NCBI GenBank assembly: GCA_036824005.1
Contig: DAITBA010000010.1
Coordinates: forward strand, 62,001-126,000
DNA length: 64,000 bases
Direction: 5' to 3'
Source of the DNA: DAITBA01 sp036824005
Lineage (GTDB): Bacteria; Pseudomonadota; Gammaproteobacteria; Burkholderiales; Rhodocyclaceae
Shown one piece after another: positions 57,234 through 64,000 of this stretch. The position numbers and the translations under genes were made by a program. The notes under the pieces were generated by a model. It ran no database searches and was not told where the DNA came from. It saw only the letters and a list, made by a program, of their open reading frames with translations. The first letter of the stretch is position 1, and every line of letters begins with the position of its first letter.

Positions 57234-59839
57234 TCGATCACCCGCTTCAATTCGTAAAGCTTGTCCAGCGCCTCCCGCGGTGTGAGCTCATCAGGGTTGA
57301 TCTGCCGCAGGCGCTCGAGTAGTTCCTGCGGCGGCGCCTCCGCTTCCGGCTCGGGCGGCGGGCTGGCGGCGAACAGATCGGGCTGGACGCTGTCGTCGAT
57401 CTGCCGACTCTCCAGGGCATGCAATCGCCGCTTGGCGTCGCGCACGACGCTGGCAGGGATGCCCGCGAGCGCCGCCACCTCGATGCCGTAACTCTGGCTT
57501 GCCGGTCCCTCCTCGACGGCGTGGAGAAAAACGACGGTATTGCCATGGCTGACCGCATCCAGATGCACGTTGGCGCATTCGGAATAGTCCAAAGCCAGTC
57601 GCGTCAGCTCGAAGTAGTGGGTCGAGAACAGCGTGTAGCAGCGGTTCTTCTCCAGCAGGTGGCGCGCGATGGCGAACGCCAGCGCCATGCCGTCGAAGGT
57701 GGACGTGCCCCGGCCGACCTCGTCCATCAGCACCAGGCTGCGCTCGGTGGCGCCGTGCAGAATGGCCGCCGACTCCGTCATCTCCACCATGAAGGTCGAG
57801 CGCCCGGAGGCAAGATCGTCGGAGGCACCGATGCGCGTGTGGATGGCGTCGATGGGCCCGATGCGCGCGGCGTTCGCCGGCACGTAGGCGCCGCAATGGG
57901 CGAGCAGCACGATCAGCGCCACCTGGCGCATATAGGTGGACTTGCCGCCCATGTTCGGCCCGGTGATGAGCAGCATGCGGCGCAGCGGCGACAAACGCGT
58001 GCCGTTGGCGATGAAGGGCTGGACCTGGCGCTCGACCACCGGGTGCCGGCCGTCCTCGATTTCCAGGATCGTCTCGTCGACGAACCGCGGCCGGCAGTAG
58101 CGGTAGCGCACGCTGGCATCGGCGAAGGCGCACAGACCGTCGAGCAGCGCCAGCGCGCGGGCGATGCGCTGCAACGCGGCGATGTGGGGCGCGAGCAGCT
58201 CGAGCAGGGCATCGTAGAGTTCCTTCTCGCGTGCCAGGGCACGCTGCTGGGCCGACAGGGCCTTGTCCTCGAAACTCTTCAGCTCCGGCGTGATGTAGCG
58301 CTCGGCGTTCTTCAACGTCTGGCGACGGCGATAGTCTTCCGGGACCCGATCGGCGTTGGCATGGGTGACTTCGATGTAGAAGCCATGTACGCGGTTGTAT
58401 TCGACCCGCAGGTTGGCGATACCGGTGCGCGCGCGCTCGCGCGCTTCCAAGTCGAGCAGGAAAGCGCCGCAGTTGTCGTTCAGTGCCCGCAGCGCGTCCA
58501 GCTCTGCGTCATAGCCTTCGGCAATGACGCCACCCTCGCGCAGGATGGCGGCGGGTTCGGCGCGGATTGACCGGGTGAGCAGCATCAGGCACTCGGTCGG
58601 TGTTTGCAGATCGTTCAGCAGGTTAGCCAGCAACGCAGCCTCGGGTTTCTCCAGTACCGCGCGCAATGCAGCGAGCTGATTCAAACTCTCGCGCAGCGCG
58701 GACAAATCACGCGGACGGGCGCTCTTCAGGGCAACGCGGGCGGTGATGCGTTCGACGTCGCCGACGCCGCGCAGCAGCGAATGCAGCTTCGTGTATGGGC
58801 CGTTGCCGGCGTCGCCGGCCAGTTCGCCGACGCCGGCGTGACGCGCTGCCGCCGCCGCACGGTCGGAAAGGGGATGGTGCAGGCAGTGGCGCAGCCAGCG
58901 CGAGCCCATGGCCGTGCTGCAGTTGTCGAGCAAGGACATCAGCGTTGGCGCGGCGGCCCCGCGCAGGGTCTCGGAAATCTCAAGATTGCGCCGTGTGGCG
59001 GCGTCCAGGCGCAGATACTCGCCCCCGGTTTCGACCTTGAGCGCGGTGACATGGGCCAGGGCCTGATTCTGGGTGGCACGGGCGTATTCGACCAGGGCAC
59101 CGGTAGCCGCCAACCCCAGGTCGAAGGGCATATCGTCGTCGGCGGGCAGGAAGGCCGCCAGATCGCCGGTGCCGAAGTGCCCGCACAGCAGCCGCTCTGC
59201 GGCGGCCCGATCGAAATGCCAGTCGGGTAACCGCTTCACCGCGATGCCATCGGGCAGCTCCATGCACAGGCTGTCCGGCACGAGGATCTCCGCCGGGCGC
59301 AGGCGCTCCAACTGCGCGGCAAGCAGACCCCTGCCGATTTCCTGCAGCCGCAGGTCGCCGTTGGCGAGGTTCAGCCACGCCAGTCCGATGCGATTCTTGG
59401 CGAACGTCAGCGCGAGCAGGAGGCTGTCGGATTTCTCGTCCAGCAGGGCCGAATCGGTCAGCGTGCCGGGGGTGACGATGCGCGTCACGGCACGCTCCAC
59501 CGGCCCCTTGGACGTGGCCGGGTCGCCGATCTGCTCGCAGATGACGACCGACTCGCCGAGCTTGACCAGGCGCGCCAGATATTGCTCGACGGCGTGGTAG
59601 GGCACGCCCGCCATCCTGATCGGCCGGCCCGCCGACTGGCCCCGCGTGGTCAGCGTGATGTCGAGCAGGCGCGCCGCCTTCTCGGCGTCGTCATAGAACA
59701 GCTCGTAGAAATCGCCCATGCGGTAGAACAACAGCAGGTCGGGATACTGCGCTTTCAGGCGCAGGTACTGCTGCATCATGGGAGTATGCCCGGACCAGTC
59801 GGCTTCGTCCGCCTTGGGCTCGCCCGGACGCTGGCGCAT
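57230..59839 (-). CDS. mutS: DNA mismatch repair protein MutS
   Basis: An 869-residue mismatch sensor. The mismatch-reading Phe-x-Glu is in LLFYRMGDFYELFYDDAEKAA near residue 36. The ATPase Walker A is LLITGPNMGGKSTYMRQ near residue 620, with MDEVGRGTSTFDGMALAFA as Walker B/signature. ATG 59839 gives the N-terminus MRQRPGEPKADEAD; a longer frame continues upstream of it only as an out-of-frame read of suhB. The C-terminal region ends with the usual LDKLYELKRVIE. suhB lies five bases upstream on the same strand. Confidence 0.97.
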   Translation of the reverse strand: MRQRPGEPKADEADWSGHTPMMQQYLRLKAQYPDLLLFYRMGDFYELFYDDAEKAARLLDITLTTRGQSAGRPIRMAGVPYHAVEQYLARLVKLGESVVICEQIGDPATSKGPVERAVTRIVTPGTLTDSALLDEKSDSLLLALTFAKNRIGLAWLNLANGDLRLQEIGRGLLAAQLERLRPAEILVPDSLCMELPDGIAVKRLPDWHFDRAAAERLLCGHFGTGDLAAFLPADDDMPFDLGLAATGALVEYARATQNQALAHVTALKVETGGEYLRLDAATRRNLEISETLRGAAAPTLMSLLDNCSTAMGSRWLRHCLHHPLSDRAAAAARHAGVGELAGDAGNGPYTKLHSLLRGVGDVERITARVALKSARPRDLSALRESLNQLAALRAVLEKPEAALLANLLNDLQTPTECLMLLTRSIRAEPAAILREGGVIAEGYDAELDALRALNDNCGAFLLDLEARERARTGIANLRVEYNRVHGFYIEVTHANADRVPEDYRRRQTLKNAERYITPELKSFEDKALSAQQRALAREKELYDALLELLAPHIAALQRIARALALLDGLCAFADASVRYRYCRPRFVDETILEIEDGRHPVVERQVQPFIANGTRLSPLRRMLLITGPNMGGKSTYMRQVALIVLLAHCGAYVPANAARIGPIDAIHTRIGASDDLASGRSTFMVEMTESAAILHGATERSLVLMDEVGRGTSTFDGMALAFAIARHLLEKNRCYTLFSTHYFELTRLALDYSECANVHLDAVSHGNTVVFLHAVEEGPASQSYGIEVAALAGIPASVVRDAKRRLHALESRQIDDSVQPDLFAASPPPEPEAEAPPQELLERLRQINPDELTPREALDKLYELKRVIE

Positions 59840-59844
59840 CGGAT

Positions 59845-60651
59845 TCAGGCTTTGAGGGAGCCGTCCAGATGCCTGCCGATGACCTGCAGCAACTGGGCGA
59901 AAACCTTCGGCGTGCCGGCGACGATGTTGCCGGTCCGCAGATAATTCGCCTCGCCGCTCAGGTCGCCGACCAGCCCGCCAGCCTCCGTGATGAGAAGGCT
60001 CCCGGCAGCCATGTCCCAGGGTGACAGCCCGATCTCCCAGAAGCCGTCGTAGCGCCCCGCGGCGACGTAGGCAAGATCCAGGGCGGCGGCACCGGGCCGA
60101 CGCACCCCGGCCGTGGTCTGGAGCAGCTCGCGCAGCATGCCGAGGTAGGCATCGATATGCTCGAAGGCGCGGTAGGGGAAGCCCGTGCCGATGAGCGCCT
60201 CGTGCAGCTTCGTGCGCTTGCTCACGCGCAGGCGACGTTCGTTGAGAAAGGCGCCGCCGCCTTTCGATGCGGTGAACAACTCGTTGCACGTGGGGTCGAA
60301 CACCACCGCCTGGGTAACGATTCCCTTGTGGGCGAGGGCGATGGAAACGGCATACTGGGGCATGCCGTGGATGAAGTTAGTGGTCCCGTCCAGCGGATCG
60401 ATGATCCACTGGTGCTCGGCGCCGCGGGCGCCGGCGGAGGCGCCGGTCTCTTCTGCTAGAATCGCGTGATCAGGATAGGACTCGCGCAGAATCTCGATGA
60501 TGGCGGCTTCGGCGGCCTTGTCGACCTCGGTGACGAAATCGCTCTGCTGCTTGGTGCTGACTTTGAGGAGATCGAGATTGAGGCTGGCGCGATTGATGAT
60601 GCTGCCGGCGCGCCGTGCTGCCTTGATGGCGATGTTCAGGGTCGGGTGCAT
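59845..60651 (-). CDS. suhB: Inositol monophosphatase family protein SuhB
   Basis: A 268-residue inositol-monophosphatase-like protein. In E. coli SuhB also binds RNA polymerase and takes part in rRNA antitermination. Metal-site motifs ILAEETGAS, WIIDPLDGTTNF and LSPWDMAAG are intact, and FDPTCNELFTASKGGGAFLN is typical. ATG 60651 gives the standard MHPTLNIAIKAARRAG start. It is divergent from trmJ, with 71 bases between the two starts; suhB-trmJ divergence is conserved in many betaproteobacteria. Confidence 0.95.
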   Translation of the reverse strand: MHPTLNIAIKAARRAGSIINRASLNLDLLKVSTKQQSDFVTEVDKAAEAAIIEILRESYPDHAILAEETGASAGARGAEHQWIIDPLDGTTNFIHGMPQYAVSIALAHKGIVTQAVVFDPTCNELFTASKGGGAFLNERRLRVSKRTKLHEALIGTGFPYRAFEHIDAYLGMLRELLQTTAGVRRPGAAALDLAYVAAGRYDGFWEIGLSPWDMAAGSLLITEAGGLVGDLSGEANYLRTGNIVAGTPKVFAQLLQVIGRHLDGSLKA

Positions 60652-60722
60652 CGGGCTCACGTCGGATTTGGTGGCGTCGCCATGCCATGCTGCGCAAGGC
60701 GGCAAAAACGTGGCATTTTAGT

Positions 60723-61469
60723 ATGAACGGGCAGCGCTCGCTTGCCCGCGTCCGAGTCGTGCTCTGCCGGCCGAGCCACCCCGGCAACATCGGCGCCGCC
60801 GCCCGGGCGATGAAGACCATGGGTTTGTCCCGCCTGTATCTCGTCCGCCCGCGGGCTTTTCCCCATCCAGATGCCGACGCCCGCGCCGCTGCGGCGACCG
60901 ACGTGCTTAATAATGCCATCGTGTGCGACGGTCTTGCGCCGGCGCTCGAGGGCACGCTGCTGGCTGCGGCGATGACGGCGCGACGGCGCGAACTCACATT
61001 GACCGTGCGCACGCCGCGGGAGGCCGCATCCGAGCTGCTCGCCGCTGCCGGCATGGGCGACGTGGCACTGGTCTTCGGCAGTGAAAGCTCGGGGCTGGAC
61101 AACACCGAGCTTGCACTATGCCAAATACCTGTCACCATCCCGGCGAATCCCGAGTACGCCTCCCTCAACCTGGCCAACGCCGTGCAGATCCTGTCCTACG
61201 AGTTGCGACTTGCCGCCCAGGACGCACCACTGCCGGTGGCGGCGGATCAGAACCTTGCGCCGTTCGAAGACGTGGAGCGCTTCCACGCCCATCTCGAGCA
61301 GGTGATGACCGACAGCGGCTTCCTCGACCCTCATCACCCTGGACGGCTCATAGCGCGGCTGCGCCGGCTGTTCGGCCGTGCCCGGCTGGAGCGGGAGGAA
61401 GTCAACATTCTGCGCGGGCTACTCAATTCCCTGACAAAAAAAGTTGACCGGAACACTAGGGTTTTCTAA
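60723..61469 (+). CDS. trmJ: tRNA (cytidine/uridine-2'-O-)-methyltransferase TrmJ
   Basis: A 248-residue SPOUT-class enzyme that methylates the 2'-OH at tRNA position 32. The start VRVVLCRPSHPGNIGAAARAMKTMGLSRLYLV and the knot motifs LVFGSESSGLDN and IPANPEYASLNLANAVQILSYEL are diagnostic. ATG 60723 is preferred; an in-frame start at 60687 would add 12 residues that are unlike the family. cysE follows after 32 bases on the same strand. Confidence 0.94.
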   Translation: MNGQRSLARVRVVLCRPSHPGNIGAAARAMKTMGLSRLYLVRPRAFPHPDADARAAAATDVLNNAIVCDGLAPALEGTLLAAAMTARRRELTLTVRTPREAASELLAAAGMGDVALVFGSESSGLDNTELALCQIPVTIPANPEYASLNLANAVQILSYELRLAAQDAPLPVAADQNLAPFEDVERFHAHLEQVMTDSGFLDPHHPGRLIARLRRLFGRARLEREEVNILRGLLNSLTKKVDRNTRVF

Positions 61470-61501
61470 GATACTTCAGCATTCTCTAATGGAGTCGCCG
61501 G

Positions 61502-62254
61502 ATGTTCAGTCACCTCCGTGAGGACATTGCTACGGTCGTCGAGCGCGATCCTGCCGCGCGCAGTGCCTGGGAGGTGCTTACCTGTTATCCGGGCGTTCAT
61601 GCCCTGTTGCTGCACCGCCTGGCTCACGGATGTTGGCGGCATGGCCTGTATTGGCTGGCGCGCTTCATCTCCCAAGCGGGGCGTTGGCTGACCGGCATCG
61701 AGATCCACCCCGGCGCCACCATCGGCCGGCGCGTGTTCATCGACCACGGCATGGGCGTGGTAATCGGCGAGACAACGGAAATCGGCGACGACTGCACGCT
61801 CTACCAGGGCGTGACCCTGGGCGGCACGTCCCTGCGCAAGGGCAAGCGCCACCCGACGCTCGGCCGGGGCGTGATCGTCGGTGCCGGCGCCAAGGTGCTC
61901 GGACCCTTTACGGTGGGCGACGGTGCGAAGATCGGTTCGAATGCCGTCGTCGTCAAGGCAGTACCCGCCGGCACCACCGCGTTGGGCAACCCGGCGCGCA
62001 TCGTCGAACCCGGCCGCGATCAGCGGCGGGAGGAAACCGCGCAACGGCTGGGCTTCTCCGCCTACGGCGTCACCAGCGACATGGACGATCCGTTCGCCAA
62101 GGCAATCCACGGCCTGCTCGACCACGCCGTGGAAACGGACCGGCGCATCGAGCTGCTGCTCAAGCATCTGCAGCGTGCCGGCGTCACGGTCAGCGACGAG
62201 GTTGCGACCGCCGACGGCTTTGATCCGCAATATCTCGGTAAAATAGTTGACTGA
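61502..62254 (+). CDS. cysE: Serine O-acetyltransferase
   Basis: A 250-residue acetyltransferase that makes O-acetylserine, the direct precursor of cysteine. The N-terminal helical part (RSAWEVLTCYPGVHALLLHRLAHG) is followed by the left-handed beta helix with IEIHPGATIGRRVFIDHGMGVVIGETTEIG and QGVTLGGTS and GAKVLGPFTVG repeats. GGAG sits seven bases before the ATG. Its 3' end carries the first IscR site. The linkage to iscR and a cysteine desulfurase ties sulfur supply to iron-sulfur assembly. Confidence 0.95.
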   Translation: MFSHLREDIATVVERDPAARSAWEVLTCYPGVHALLLHRLAHGCWRHGLYWLARFISQAGRWLTGIEIHPGATIGRRVFIDHGMGVVIGETTEIGDDCTLYQGVTLGGTSLRKGKRHPTLGRGVIVGAGAKVLGPFTVGDGAKIGSNAVVVKAVPAGTTALGNPARIVEPGRDQRREETAQRLGFSAYGVTSDMDDPFAKAIHGLLDHAVETDRRIELLLKHLQRAGVTVSDEVATADGFDPQYLGKIVD

Positions 62255-62295
62255 ATCTATCGGGATTCGTATAGTTGACTGCAATTGTCAGGTAT
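62243..62295 (+). promoter_or_regulatory. iscR promoter with two tandem IscR type 1-like sites
   Basis: Two 25-base sites start at 62243 and 62271, 28 bases apart. The second (62271-62295) matches the E. coli type 1 consensus ATASYYGACTRWWWYAGTCRRSTAT in 23 of 25 positions, the first in 21. A promoter, -35 TTGACT (62247-62252), 17-base spacer and -10 TATAGT (62270-62275), lies over both, so bound holo-IscR would block it. The first site overlaps the cysE stop. Confidence 0.85.
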
Positions 62296-62326
62296 TGACC
62301 GGGCCACAGCCGGATAGGGGGCAAGC

Positions 62327-62806
62327 ATGAGACTAACCACGAAGGGCCGATTTGCCGTGACTGCAATGATCGATCTGGCGCTGCGCCACAGCGACGGGCC
62401 GGTGACGCTGGCGGGAATCAGCGAGCGGCAAAAGATTTCGCTATCCTACCTCGAGCAGCTGTTCGGCAAGCTGCGCCGGCACAAGCTCGTGGCGAGTGTG
62501 CGCGGACCCGGCGGCGGCTATCGCCTGGCCAGGCCGATGGGCGAGATATCCGTGGCCGACATCATCGTCGCGGTGGACGAGCCGCTCGACGCGACACAGT
62601 GCGGCGGCCGGGAGAACTGCAACGACGACCACCGCTGCATGACGCACGACTTGTGGACCAATCTCAACGCGCGCATGTTTGAGTATCTGAGTTCCGTGGC
62701 GCTGGCCGAGCTGGTGGCGAAACAGCGTCCGCTCAAGGATCTGGCCGTGCTGCGCGACGATCGCCCAGCCAGTCGCAGCAAGCGCATAGCCGTCGTGTCT
62801 GCCTGA
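62327..62806 (+). CDS. iscR: Rrf2-family iron-sulfur cluster regulator IscR
   Basis: A 159-residue Rrf2-type regulator. The winged helix is in MRLTTKGRFAVTAMIDLALRH and QKISLSYLEQLFGKLRRHKLVASVRGPGGGYRLAR. The cluster ligands are three cysteines in CGGRENCNDDHRCMTHDLW, the pattern expected for the [2Fe-2S] form. It likely represses its own operon through the two upstream sites. The desulfurase gene starts 12 bases after the stop. Confidence 0.96.
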   Translation: MRLTTKGRFAVTAMIDLALRHSDGPVTLAGISERQKISLSYLEQLFGKLRRHKLVASVRGPGGGYRLARPMGEISVADIIVAVDEPLDATQCGGRENCNDDHRCMTHDLWTNLNARMFEYLSSVALAELVAKQRPLKDLAVLRDDRPASRSKRIAVVSA

Positions 62807-62818
62807 CGCCATCGCACG

Positions 62819-63979
62819 ATGTTCGCCCCGGCCTACCTCGATCACAACGCCACCACGCCCCTCGATCCGCTGGTGCTGGAGGCGATGTTGCCCTACCTGC
62901 GCGAGCGCTTTGGCAACGCATCGAGCCGGCACGAGTACGGCCGGAACGCGCGCAAGGCGATCGACGCGGCGCGGCAGCAGGTTGCCGCGGCGGTCGGGGC
63001 CCATGCTACCGAGGTCGTGTTCACTAGCGGCGGCAGTGAGGCGAACAATCTATTTCTGAAAGGTGCGGCCGCCTGCATGAAGCCGGGCGTCGCGGCGGTG
63101 AGCGCCATCGAGCACCCTTGCGTCATGAGGCCGGCGGAAGATCTGACGCGGCAAGGCTGGCAGTTGGAGCGCATCGCCGTGGACGGGCAGGGGCGCGTGG
63201 CGACCGACGACTACGGGCGCATTCTCACCCTTGCGCCGCGGCTGATCTCGGTGATGCTGGCGAACAACGAAACGGGCGTGCTCCAGGACATCGCCATGCT
63301 CGCGGAGTGCGCGAAGGTGCGCGTTCCGCGCGGCGGATGCTGGTTTCACAGCGATGCCGTGCAAGCATTGGGCAAGATCGAGGTGGACTTCCGCTCGCTC
63401 GGCATTCATGCGCTGACCGTCTCCGCGCACAAGATCGGCGGGCCGCTGGGCGCTGGCGCGCTCGTGGTGGACAAGCGTGTCGAACTGCGGCCGCTCATTT
63501 CCGGCGGCGGCCAGGAACGCGGCCTGCGCGCCGGGACCGAGAACGTCGCGGCGATCGTCGGATTTGGTGCGGCGTGCGAGATGGCGGTTTCGCGCCTGAA
63601 CGCCGTCGCGGCGCATGTCGCCGGTCTGCGCCAGCGTCTCGAATCCGGATTGGCGCAATTGGGCACCGAGATCTTTGCCCGCGCTGCGCCGCGGTTGCCG
63701 AATACGACGTTTTTCGCCTTGCCGCAGGTCGATGGCGAGACTCTGGTGGCCCAGCTCGATCGTGCCGGCTACGCGGTGGCGAGCGGTTCTGCCTGCTCGA
63801 GCGCCTCGCCGGAGCCCTCGCGAACCCTGCTGGCGATGGGCGTGGCGGCCGATGTCGCCCGCGGCGCCGTGCGTGTGAGCCTGGGGCGCGACAATACGCC
63901 GGCCCAGGTCGATGCGTTTCTCGCGGCGATGGGCGAGACGCTTCAGGCGCTGAAACGAATGACCGCCGTCGCAGTGTGA
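62819..63979 (+). CDS. Cysteine desulfurase (IscS/NifS-type)
   Basis: A 386-residue PLP-dependent desulfurase that takes sulfur from cysteine as an enzyme persulfide and passes it to cluster assembly. YLDHNATTPLDP starts the protein, the PLP lysine is in VSAHKIGGPLGAG near residue 205, and the catalytic cysteine is in ASGSACSSASPEPSRTLLAMGV near residue 327. The long loop and this motif place it in group I (IscS/NifS-like). In several betaproteobacteria iscR is followed by one such gene and then iscS-iscU; what follows lies outside the window. Complete except that its operon continues beyond the end. Confidence 0.93.
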   Translation: MFAPAYLDHNATTPLDPLVLEAMLPYLRERFGNASSRHEYGRNARKAIDAARQQVAAAVGAHATEVVFTSGGSEANNLFLKGAAACMKPGVAAVSAIEHPCVMRPAEDLTRQGWQLERIAVDGQGRVATDDYGRILTLAPRLISVMLANNETGVLQDIAMLAECAKVRVPRGGCWFHSDAVQALGKIEVDFRSLGIHALTVSAHKIGGPLGAGALVVDKRVELRPLISGGGQERGLRAGTENVAAIVGFGAACEMAVSRLNAVAAHVAGLRQRLESGLAQLGTEIFARAAPRLPNTTFFALPQVDGETLVAQLDRAGYAVASGSACSSASPEPSRTLLAMGVAADVARGAVRVSLGRDNTPAQVDAFLAAMGETLQALKRMTAVAV

Positions 63980-64000
63980 GGACGAATCCAATTCAGGGAA

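Overview
The window is high-GC bacterial chromosome (roughly two thirds G+C by eye), densely packed, with almost every base in a gene. Gene order and content (kdsA-eno-ftsB; split gcvPA/gcvPB; trpS-scpA-scpB-rluB; rimP-nusA-infB-rbfA-truB-rpsO-pnp; suhB/trmJ-cysE-iscR-cysteine desulfurase) point to a Gram-negative proteobacterium, most likely a betaproteobacterium. KDO synthesis and several lipoproteins fit an outer membrane. The species is inference; no rRNA or other decisive marker is present.

Layout. 0-3.7 kb: housekeeping run with the end of pyrG, kdsA, a small Dabb protein, eno and ftsB. 3.9-14 kb: signalling and redox block with a chemoreceptor carrying a C-terminal sensor, a decayed oxidoreductase gene, a lipoprotein, a periplasmic cytochrome P460-cupredoxin fusion, a CheB-CheR-PAS-GGDEF-EAL protein of about 1,520 residues, a small cytochrome c and a Tat-exported ferritin-like protein. 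14-18.3 kb: envelope and quality-control genes (NlpC/P60, dtd, MliC, SIMPL, YdjM-like) and the PEP synthase regulator. 18.5-24.3 kb: a CNNM/CBS transporter and a three-gene ABC ATPase-permease-lipocalin operon. 24.3-29 kb: CoA transferase, gamma carbonic anhydrase and a hybrid histidine kinase. 29-33.7 kb: the glycine cleavage operon on the minus strand behind a tandem glycine riboswitch with an intrinsic terminator. 33.8-41.2 kb: hydrolase, PHP phosphoesterase, YciO, site-2 protease, trpS, thioesterase, condensin partners scpA/scpB and rluB. 41.3-49.9 kb: the conserved transcription/translation operon rimP to pnp, with its own promoter, leader hairpin and terminators. 50-50.9 kb: dksA and a Pro-Arg-His tRNA cluster.

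50.9-55.3 kb is a decay zone directly downstream of tRNA-His. It holds a frameshifted, truncated nitroreductase, intact DHH phosphoesterase and PHA-system genes, a wrecked RND efflux adaptor (internal deletion plus amber codon) beside its TetR regulator with a visible palindromic operator, and a fragment of an IS4-type transposase. From 55.3 kb the order is normal again: bcp-slyD, a metallophosphoesterase-mutS-suhB cluster on the minus strand, then trmJ-cysE-iscR-desulfurase. The iscR promoter lies between and within two tandem IscR type 1-like sites.

I found no CRISPR array, prophage or complete insertion sequence. The least ordinary items are the P460-cupredoxin fusion, the CheB-CheR-GGDEF-EAL polypeptide, the readable riboswitch and IscR control regions, and four decayed genes or elements whose lesions can be read in the DNA. 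I did not find a multi-gene system that I could defend as undescribed.
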